A DNA stretch of 6,495 nt, taken from NCBI GenBank assembly GCA_031282385.1, contig JAITDV010000491.1, positions 1-6,495 on the forward strand, in the 5' to 3' direction. The first letter of the stretch is position 1, and each line of letters starts with the position of its first letter. A program made the translations under genes and the position numbers. Positions 1 to 6,244 of this stretch are shown piece by piece. This DNA is from Planctomycetaceae bacterium. GTDB taxonomy: Bacteria; Planctomycetota; Planctomycetia; Pirellulales; Thermoguttaceae. The notes below the pieces were generated by a model. It searched no databases. It was not told the origin of the DNA and was given only the letters and a program-made list of their open reading frames with translations.

Positions 1-56
1 TGCTTTCCGATAGGTAAGCAGGCGAAGGTGAAGGAAATTTAAAGTGTGAACAGTTT
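1..56 (+). mobile_element. Terminal fragment of an IS-like element (left edge)
   Basis: These bases are the inverted counterpart of the sequence starting at about 5952 next to the transposase fragment at the other edge. The outermost 16 bases (TAAACTGTTCACACTT read inward) are identical, and the next 45 or so match at roughly 85% with one 3-base gap. Both copies carry a hairpin: here TGCTT (1-5) pairs with AAGCA (16-20), and the window edge cuts the stem. The most likely reading is the 3' end of a related insertion sequence whose transposase lies upstream on the plus strand, outside the window. The sequence just outside the end (TTAA here, CTAA at the right copy) fits the YTAR target of some IS5-group elements. 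No transposase is visible on this side, so the IS assignment is inferred from the right-hand copy. Confidence 0.5.
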
Positions 57-230
57 AAAAACCGCCTTTAACTCCTCCGAGACCACCCCTAACCCCTCCG
101 AAGGAGGGGAATAAGAAGATGCATCCGAAGGAGGGGCATAAGAAGACGCCTCCAAGTGATGCGAATAATTCCCCTCCTTCGGAGGGGTCAGGGGTGGTCT
201 CCTACTGGTTAGCAAAAAGGTCTAATAATT
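57..230 (+). repeat. Palindromic repeat element, copy 1 (left end truncated)
   Basis: First of three copies of a MITE-like element. It starts abruptly at the AAAAACCGCC that lies inside copies 2 and 3, so its left terminal repeat and the adjoining segment of roughly 40 bp are missing and IS-like sequence sits in their place. It keeps the GAGACCACCCCT block followed by a CCCCTCC-GAA-GGAGGGG hairpin (about 79-109), two to three degenerate 27-bp units, the mirrored hairpin and GGGGTGGTCTCC block (about 172-202), and the right terminal repeat GGTTAGCAAAAAGGTCTAA (207-225). There is no transposase; any movement would need one supplied in trans. A plus-strand reading frame rich in Pro and Lys is open throughout, but nothing else suggests it is a gene. 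Confidence 0.8.
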
Positions 231-408
231 TGTGCAAATTCATGTCAATTCATTGAAATAAATTTATTGTCTAAATTTGTCTATTCTGAAAATTTCGATA
301 ATTCCGTCAAAAATAGGTTTTTAAACTATTCACAGTTTAAAGCTGCCGTCCCGCCAACTCAAAGGCAGACATTGTAACAGACCCCAAAAACATATCAACA
401 CACCCAAT

Positions 409-591
409 ATTAGACCTTTTCTCTAACCTAAAAATACATCAACGCAACAAAAAACCGCCTTTAACTCCTCCGAGACCACCCCTAACCCCTCCGAAGGAGG
501 GGAATAAGAATACGCCTCCGAGGGAGGGGAATTATTCTCCTCCTTCGGAGTGGTCAGGGGTGGTCTCCTACAGGTTAGCGAAAAGGACTAT
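409..591 (+). repeat. Palindromic repeat element, copy 2 (complete)
   Basis: Complete short copy. The left terminal repeat ATTAGACCTTTTCTCTAACCT begins at 409. The right end at 572-590 (AGGTTAGCGAAAAGGACTA) is its reverse complement with only a few mismatches. Inside are an AT-rich spacer that copy 3 shares almost base for base, the CCGCCTTTAACTCC segment, the GAGACCACCCCT block, a CCCCTCCGAAGGAGGGG hairpin, about two 27-bp units, a slightly degraded mirrored hairpin (CCTCCTTCGGAGTGG) and GGGGTGGTCTCC. The core can fold into hairpins and the outer arms could pair with each other. The copy ends about 195 bp upstream of the BatD-like gene, so it may lie in or near that gene's leader, but no promoter can be assigned to it. 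No clear target duplication is visible. Confidence 0.85.
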
Positions 592-740
592 TTTTTACAT
601 GTATATCTCGCGATTAAGAAATATTGTACAATAACAACGTAACGTATGCCGACAACATTTTCGATAACAGTTTAAAGTGTGTTTGTTATAAACCGGTGTT
701 CATATTTATTATTTCTAAAGTCAATTTTATCTCTAATGTT

Positions 741-763
741 CCTTAAAAACTAAATTTTTAAGG
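741..763. promoter_or_regulatory. Perfect AT-rich inverted repeat in leader of BatD-like gene
   Basis: CCTTAAAAA, then a 5-base loop (CTAAA), then TTTTTAAGG: a perfect 9-bp stem ending 22 bases before the ATG at 786. Its right arm overlaps an AAGGAG Shine-Dalgarno-like string (760-765), which is too far (20 bases) from the ATG to be a normal ribosome site, and no in-frame start lies closer to it. A TATAAT at 773-778 resembles a -10 box, which would give an almost leaderless mRNA, but no good -35 box is seen. The hairpin could be an operator, an mRNA structure or chance in AT-rich DNA; the sequence does not decide between them. Confidence 0.3.
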
Positions 764-785
764 AGTTAAGAATATAATAATCACA

Positions 786-1781
786 ATGCGTAAAGTTATT
801 ATTCGGATAATTGTAACAATTGTAATTTTTACAGTTCAAATTATGGCGGGTGCGGTTGCATTTTCTGTAACGAAAAATGTTGATGGCGGGCGTGAGCTTG
901 GACGAGTTGAGTCGGCGGATAGGATGGTGCAAGTTCGATTGATTGTAGTTCCATCAAAACCGCGATTATCTGATACGATAATTTTTCGGCTTGAAGTTGA
1001 TGCTGACACGGCGGTCAAGATTGATATGCCTGAATTCGGCAATGCTATTGGTACGTTGAAAGTGTTGGAAATAAACGAAGAAGTCAATTCTGTTGTTGCC
1101 CAAAAAGAAAATAGAACTCTCGTCATCAAAACAATTCCAACACAAGCCGGAATTACGCCCATTTGGTCTATGCCGATAACATACTATAAACGATCCGAAC
1201 CACAAGATAAAAAAAACGTAATCGAGTTAAACGCAACTTCGCTTGAAATTGATTCGGCAGTAACGCCGGATTTGGCAACACTTGACGATTTGAAATCGGA
1301 TTATGAGTTATTGCAGATAGAAAGCAATTGGTTCTGGCGGATAATTGTGATATTTACGGCGGTTTTGGGATTGGTGTTATTGTTTTCATTTTGGTTTTTC
1401 AAACGGCGTGAAAAACTTGAATCTGAGCCAAAACTTTCGCCGCAGCAGATCGCGTTAAAACGTATTGCGGAATTACTTGATAAACGTTTGCATGAGGTTG
1501 ATGTGAAGTTATTTTTTGTTGAATTAGCGGGAGTGGTGAGATGGTATGTTGAACAACAGACTTCTATACGCGTGCCAGAATTGACAACTGAAGAATTTTT
1601 AAAAGAAATCTCGCAAAACCGTCGCATAAAAAACACTATCTCAAACGATCTCGCAAAAAGATTAAAACTATTTCTGGAGTCAGCAGACATGGTAAAATTC
1701 GCAAAATTCAAACCAAACCAAGAAGAAATCATGCAAGGAATAAAATACGCACAAGCATTCATCATCGAATGGATAAATTAA
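786..1781 (+). CDS. BatD-like membrane protein (orphan)
   Basis: The protein is 331 residues long and starts at ATG 786. A basic, hydrophobic signal or anchor sequence (about 1-26) leads into a beta-rich extracytoplasmic domain (about 47-160) with the family pattern VxPSKPRLSDTIIFRLEV and a PEFG motif. One membrane helix follows (about 182-205, NWFWRIIVIF onward) with a positive KRREK stop-transfer, then a cytoplasmic helical domain (about 217-331). That domain holds the blocks LKRIAELLDKRL, VDVKLFFVELAGVVRWYVE, PELTTEEFLKEIS and ADMVKFAKF, typical of BatD and DUF4381 proteins. BatD proteins normally act with a MoxR ATPase, a DUF58 protein and von Willebrand proteins at the membrane. None of these is in the window, so this is an orphan copy or a separated operon member. 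The molecular function is poorly known even in well-studied members. The frame is intact and ends on TAA where the family normally ends. The family assignment rests on remembered motifs. Confidence 0.8.
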   Translation: MRKVIIRIIVTIVIFTVQIMAGAVAFSVTKNVDGGRELGRVESADRMVQVRLIVVPSKPRLSDTIIFRLEVDADTAVKIDMPEFGNAIGTLKVLEINEEVNSVVAQKENRTLVIKTIPTQAGITPIWSMPITYYKRSEPQDKKNVIELNATSLEIDSAVTPDLATLDDLKSDYELLQIESNWFWRIIVIFTAVLGLVLLFSFWFFKRREKLESEPKLSPQQIALKRIAELLDKRLHEVDVKLFFVELAGVVRWYVEQQTSIRVPELTTEEFLKEISQNRRIKNTISNDLAKRLKLFLESADMVKFAKFKPNQEEIMQGIKYAQAFIIEWIN

Positions 1782-1787
1782 AACAAT

Positions 1788-1950
1788 ATGAAAATTAAAA
1801 GTATTTGCGTCAATAATTTCAAATCGCTGGTCGATTTCAAAATCGTCAACAGAATTAAGCGATGTTGCCCGTATTATTTTAGGGGACAAAATTACAGATG
1901 CTCTCAAAAAACTTAATGAACATTGCCAAAAAAATAATAACAAAAAGTAA
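1788..1950 (+). pseudogene. Internally deleted remnant of an AAA (OLD/RecF-like) ATPase
   Basis: An ATG six bases after the BatD-like stop begins MKIKSICVNNFKSLVDFKI, the characteristic opening strand-turn-strand of AAA15, OLD and SMC-like ATPases, which is normally followed within about 15 residues by a Walker A loop. No Walker A follows. From about 1843 the sequence, shifted by one frame, reads ELSDVARIILGDKITDALKKLNE and then a Lys/Asn-rich tail ending at TAA 1948-1950, which resembles the extreme C-terminus of such ATPases. The simplest reading is an internal deletion that removed the whole catalytic core and joined the two ends out of frame. The N-terminal match is the stronger of the two; the C-terminal assignment is inferred. 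Many relatives are phage-defence or plasmid ATPases, but no function can remain here. The position suggests it was once cotranscribed with the BatD-like gene. Confidence 0.55.
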
Positions 1951-2203
1951 CCAACTGAAGTAATTAAGAAATTAGGTAACTATTCAATCGTTCATTTTAA
2001 GTGATAACTGAACTGCGTTGCATTCACGCAAGTTGTAATTTTTTTTCGTAGTGCAGAGCTGCCGACAGAATAGGCACGTTAATAGTTATGAGCAATAGTG
2101 AATAATTCACAGGCACAATAGGAAAAACTGAAAGCCTACAAACAGGAACCGGATATAATTAAAATTTTCGGGAAAGACAAACGGATTACGGATTATTTGG
2201 ATT
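1951..2203. other. Intergenic stretch with a possible coding relic
   Basis: No intact gene is seen. A 5-bp stem TGCGT/ACGCA (2014-2018 and 2026-2030) followed nine bases later by a run of T (about 2039-2046) could be a weak terminator for the preceding remnant. At 2122-2208 a plus-strand frame without a start codon reads EKLKAYKQEPDIIKIFGKDK and a few more residues, ending at TAG 2206-2208. It looks like the tail of a protein but I cannot name it. The stop falls inside the terminal repeat of repeat copy 3, so the relic may have been cut by that insertion. Confidence 0.25.
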
Positions 2204-2656
2204 ATTAGACCTTTTCGCTAACCTGTAGGAGACCACCCCTGACCCCTCCGAAGGAGGGGAATTATTCGCCTCCCTCAGAGGCTTCTTCTTATTCCCCTTC
2301 TTCGGAGGCATCTTCTTATTCCCCTTCTTCGGAGGCGTCTTCTTATTCCCCTTCTTCGGAGGCGTCTTCTTATTCCCTTTCTTCGGAGGCGTCTTCTTAT
2401 TCCCCTTCTTCGGAGGCGTCTTCTTATTCCCCTTCTTCGGAGGCGTCTTCTTATTCCCCTTCTTCGGAGGCATCTTCTTATTCCCCTCCTTCGGAGGCGT
2501 CTTCTTATTCTCCTTCTTCGGAGGCGTCTTCTTATTCCCCTCCTTCGGAGGGGTCTTCTTATTCCCCTCCTTCGGAGGGGTTAGGGGTGGTCTCGGAGGA
2601 GTTAAAGGCGGTTTTTTGTTACGTTGATGTATTTTTAGGTTAGAGAAAAGGTCAAC
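2204..2656 (-). repeat. Palindromic repeat element, copy 3 (expanded, inverted)
   Basis: This is the same element as copies 1 and 2 in opposite orientation. Terminal repeats are ATTAGACCTTTTCGCTAACCT (about 2204-2224) and AGGTTAGAGAAAAGGTC (2637-2653), inverted with respect to each other. Inside them a 31-base inverted repeat, matching at 30 of 31 positions, lies at 2229-2259 and 2564-2594; it consists of the GAGACCACCCCT block plus the CCCCTCCGAAGGAGGGG hairpin. Between these arms is a 27-bp tandem array, far longer than in the other copies, which makes this copy about 450 bp against about 183 bp for copy 2. The side near 2600-2640 holds the same CCGCC and TACATCAACG spacer seen in copy 2. 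It lies between the ATPase remnant and the GH2 gene. There is no transposase and no clear target duplication. Confidence 0.88.
2260..2580. repeat. 27-bp tandem array (about 12 units) inside repeat copy 3
   Basis: TTCGGAGG recurs at exactly 27-base spacing at 2301, 2328, 2355, 2382, 2409, 2436, 2463, 2490, 2517, 2544 and 2571, with a degenerate unit (CTCAGAGG) at 2274. The rest of each unit is close to CGTCTTCTTATTCCCC. Units at 2490, 2544 and 2571 keep the CCTCC that makes a perfect palindrome with GGAGG. Almost all others have CTTC in its place, which breaks the stem. The shared variant suggests that one derived unit was multiplied by slippage or unequal exchange. Units abut with no spacers. 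Because 27 is a multiple of three, a minus-strand frame through the array reads a 9-residue KKTPPKKGN repeat, which I regard as a by-product. Confidence 0.93.
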
Positions 2657-2890
2657 TATCTGTGACTTTACAATGAGCTTGGCAACAGTAAAATCAAGCC
2701 ACAATTAATGCAAAATATTTTCGTCTGGACAAGAGAAGTCAAACCGGTAGAAAATTCTCGTGAAGAATTACGAAGAATTATATTTTTATTTATCTACAAA
2801 ATTATGAACATTAAATATTTTATGTATAGAAGTAATTCCTGCATTTTTTTATCGGTGCGACGTTGTTTTTCGATAAGAAACGGCTCATGT

Positions 2891-5791
2891 ATGACAAGGA
2901 CTCTTTTTGTCGTATTTTTTTGTTTTATATCACTGGCATCACCGATATACAGTCAACAAAATTATGACATCCCGCGTTTGTCGCCTAAAGTAAAAACATT
3001 GCCGGATGTTCGGAATCCTGTTATTTCATTAAACGGAACATGGGATTTTTATTCTGCCTCGATTCCTGTTTCCAGCATTGAAGTACCCGGCGAATGGACG
3101 ATGCAAGGTTTTTATGTGCCTGATGAATAATCGGCTTTTTATAAAAAAACAATAACAATACCTTCCGACTGGAAAGGTAAGCGGATAAAAATCAGATTCG
3201 ACGCCGTCAATTCATACGGATTGATAAAGGTAAACGGAAAAGTTGTTGGAGAGCATGAAGGCGGCATGGTTCCTTTTGAAACGGACATTACGGACGCCGT
3301 TAAACCGAGCGAAAACGAGTTGATAGTAGAAGTGCGTACCGGAACAGTAAGCGACAGGTTAGGATGTGTTTCACAGTATGCCTGTCATCCTGTCGGCGGA
3401 TTATTGCGCAAAGTAACGCTTTTCGTCTTGCCGGAAATAAACATCGCATCAATGGATGTAGTAACTGTTTTAGACAAATCGTATAAACACGCTGAACTGA
3501 ATATAACAACCGGCATCATGAAAGAAACGCCTCTTTCAGGCACTCTTTCAATAATATACTCTCTTGCAGACCGTACCGGAAAAGCCGTAGCGAAAAATTC
3601 ATACAATATAAAAGATGAAAAAATCGTAAAAGGTAAACTTTACGTAGAAAATGCAAGATTATGGAATCCCGAACAGCCATATTTATACACATTGACGACT
3701 TCATTACTACTGAACGGAAAACCTTTGCAGATAAACGAACAGACAGTCGGTATCCGTCAGATAGAAAAAAAGAGTAATATTTTATATGTAAACGGCTGTC
3801 CGGTGAAGCTGCGGGGCGTCAACCGGCACGAAACTCATCCGTTGCGCGGAAGAAGCCTTACGCCGGAACTGTGCCGTAAAGATGCGGAACTGTTTAAATC
3901 CGGCAATTGTAATTATATTCGCACATCACATTATCCGCCTTCGGAAGAATTTCTGGACGCCTGCGATGAGATAGGTCTATTTGTCGAAAGCGAAGCGGCA
4001 CTGACGTGGATACAACATGGAGCATCGCCAATATGGAGAAATTGGAACTCCCAAGATAACCAATATTTACCTTATATGATACGCGCTAATATGGATAATA
4101 TTCTTGCCGGCAGAAGACATCCGTCAATTATTATCTGGTCGATGGCAAATGAATCACAATGGTCTCCGTTGTGGGAAAAAGTTAGGACGATGGTACAGGA
4201 ACTGGACTCTTCACGTCCAAACAGTTTTCACGATCAGTGTTGGAACAAGTATAACAATAAGGGAAGTGTTGCCGATATTGCCAATTATCATTATCCCAAC
4301 ATAAACGGACTCTCGGCGTGCGGCACGATGTCTCGTCCCGTTTTATTCGGGGAATATGCGCATCTTACTTGTTATAACAGCAGGGAATTGGTTACCGACC
4401 CTGGCGTAAGGGCTGCGTACGGCAAATATCTGGTAGAAATGTACGACAATATGTATTATCAACCGGTTTGTTTAGGCGGCGCAATATGGAGCGGCATTGA
4501 TGATATTTTTCATTTGCCTGATGGAAAAATTGTTGGATACGGTACATGGGGATCGGTTGATGCTTGGCGAAGAGAAAAACCGGAATATACCGGAATGAAA
4601 AAGGCTTATACTCCGTTCAGGATTTTGGAAGAAAAATGGGATACAAATCAGTTGGAACTGACAGTTGAGAACCGGTATAATTTTACTGATTTTGATAAGA
4701 TTTCAATCGAAGCGAGTAACAGGAACAGCAAAACAGTAAATATCAAATCCTCAATCCCCGCACGTGCGAAAGGTAAAATAATCATACCTCTAAAAGAAAT
4801 AAACCGTCAGGATATTTATCTGAAAATAACAGATTCACAAGGATATATTTGTCATGAAGAACTGTTTGCAGCGAATAATTATTTACCGGAAAAAAATTCG
4901 GATTGTAATTTGGTTGTCGAAGACAAAGATAATCTGCTGAAAATTCATGCCGAAAATCCATCGGGAAAACAAACATTCGTATTCAATAAAGTTTCCGGTC
5001 TTTTGACTCATGCTTATTCGGGCAATAAAACATTACTGAAACAAGGACCTGTATTCTGCATGGTTCCGATGAACAACGATGACGGAGGTAAACCGAATGT
5101 TGCCGGCGAAACGTACCAGAATATGATATTTCCGTTACAGAATTATCCTCACCTTACGCTTTTTGCCAAAGAGTTCCATTATCATACGGATAATAACGGA
5201 AATATCATAGTGGAAATAGAAGCGGTATATGTCAACGGCGATACAGGAAAATTAGTTTACACATTTGAAAAGACACGTTACATAAAAGTCAACTACGAAA
5301 TAACAATTGCCTCAAAAGAAATACGTCCCCGTCAGTATGGAATGTTATTTTTGTTACCCAAACAGATGGAAAATCTCAGTTGGAACAGAAAAGGTGAATT
5401 TTCAATTTATCCCGAATACGATATTGCACGAACAAATGGGTCAGCAACTCTCAATGCGAATCGTTTGTACGAAGTTGAATAATGGGGCAAAATCCCTGCA
5501 AACGCTTGGAAAGATGACGCCAATATACTCGGTTCCGTCGATTTCCGTTCCACAAAGACGCAGATACTCAAAGGAACACTCTCCGATAAAAACGGTAACG
5601 GCATCATCGTTCACGGTAACGGAACACAGGCATGGCGAAGTTGGTTACAGGATGAATGTATTCACCTTCTAATTGCTGATTATTCGAATACCGGTTCGGA
5701 ACGTTTCTACGCAACACCATTTACAACCGGAAGAATTACAATCAAAGCAAAAAACGTGTTAAAAGGAGAAATTATTTTTGAATTGAAATAA
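2891..5791 (+). pseudogene. Secreted GH2 beta-galactosidase-type glycosidase, two in-frame TAA codons
   Basis: Read through the stops this encodes 966 codons, normal for a large GH2 enzyme. ATG 2891 is chosen because it starts a clean signal peptide (MTRTLFVVFFCFISLASPIYS); the frame is open further upstream, but those residues look unlike GH2. Domains in order: sugar-binding sandwich (about 35-170, LNGTWDFYS, FDAVNSYGLIKVNGK), Ig-like domain (about 180-280), TIM barrel (about 285-560) with RGVNRHETHP and YIRTSHYPP, then C-terminal sandwiches including a beta-galactosidase small-chain-like domain (about 680-960, ending with LGSVDFRSTK and LLIADYSNTGSERF). The acid/base Glu is residue 421 in WSMANES; the nucleophile is Glu 488 in LFGEYAH. 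It would hydrolyse beta-galactosides or related oligosaccharides outside the cytoplasm; the exact substrate is unknown. TAA at 3128-3130 (codon 80) and 5480-5482 (codon 864) interrupt it, both after GAA and before T, while homologous sequence resumes at once in the same frame. Standard decoding gives a short stub, and an inactive product lacking the N-terminus if TTG 3221 were used. Confidence 0.88.
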
Positions 5792-5951
5792 ATCGTAACG
5801 ATTAATGGGCGCGCCATCAACAATTCAAAATACACATTGCCAAAGAACCCGCCGACCATTACGTTACTTACCGACAGATCGAACCGAGCTACGAAAAGAT
5901 TACGATAAACTCGACAGATCGGGGAAAACGGCATCAAAACTCAATTGTATC
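5792..5951 (+). other. Unassigned stretch after the GH2 gene
   Basis: No intact gene or terminator is seen between the GH2 stop and the IS-like boundary. Two partial frames look faintly protein-like. The GH2 frame stays open for 38 more codons after its TAA, to 5906-5908. A second frame from 5806 without a start codon reads FKIHIAKEPADHYVTYRQI and then EPSYEKITI, reminiscent of chitobiase-type C-terminal sandwich repeats, although I cannot assign it. A 10-base direct repeat CGACAGATCG occurs at about 5870 and 5913. All may be chance or debris. Confidence 0.3.
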
Positions 5952-6244
5952 TAAACTGTTCACACTTGAATTTTCGTTTACCGTCGCCTGCTTGATTACC
6001 TATTGGCAAGCAGGCTTTTACGCTCTTGAGTCGCACAATTTATAGTATGGGCAGTATAATTCAGTCGTGTGTTTATTATCGTCAACAATTCTCGCCACAT
6101 AACAATCTCAATTAAGAGAAAATCTGGCATGGTAACAGGGAGAATCGCCATTTCGGGCGAGAAAGTACGCAACCGCCTCTTCACCGACACGAAGTTGCCT
6201 GTTAGTTTCTGAATAGGTTACAGACACCGGACAACATCAACCTA
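5952..6244 (-). mobile_element. 3' non-coding end of IS5-type element with terminal repeat and hairpin
   Basis: The boundary at about 5951-5967 (CTAAACTGTTCACACTT) is the inverted partner of bases 41-56. It is followed inward by a perfect 9-bp hairpin, GCCTGCTTG (5986-5994) with CAAGCAGGC (6007-6015), then TTTTA, also found in the left copy. About 290 bp then separate this end from the transposase stop at 6245, which is long for an IS5-type element, so an additional insertion or decayed sequence is possible. I see no supported gene in 6016-6244. The hairpin may act as a terminator or protect the element from outside transcription; this is inferred. Confidence 0.5.

Noticed and set aside
344..430. 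A frame leading into copy 2 that looks faintly protein-like (KADIVTDPKNISTHPILDL).
   Set aside because: It has no start codon, is short, and has no recognisable family. It could be a truncated gene tail but the evidence is too thin to annotate.
836..1765. Several antisense open frames across the BatD-like gene.
   Set aside because: They are shadows of the coding strand, with no recognisable motifs or start signals.
2260..2580. Regular repeats with palindromic cores, considered as a CRISPR array.
   Set aside because: The units abut at 27-base spacing with no unique spacers and no cas genes nearby.
2186..2704. 172-residue minus-strand open frame with KKTPPKKGN repeats, which could pass for a repeat protein gene.
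   Set aside because: It is the translation of repeat copy 3: the frame is open because the unit is 27 bp, the same peptide arises in the other two copies, there is no domain or secretion signal, and the DNA palindromes and terminal repeats explain the sequence better.
2708..2890. Upstream extension of the GH2 gene to ATG 2708.
   Set aside because: The residues before Met 2891 do not resemble GH2 proteins and would place the signal peptide internally. The extension is probably an in-frame accident.
2891..5791. Altered genetic code with TAA as a sense codon.
   Set aside because: The BatD-like gene ends on TAA where its family normally ends, the ATPase remnant also ends on TAA, and no other evidence of recoding is seen. 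Two nonsense mutations are simpler.
5996..6190. 64-residue minus-strand open frame between the IS end and the transposase stop.
   Set aside because: It overlaps the hairpin, has no recognised motif, and no ribosome site was found, so I cannot support it as a gene.
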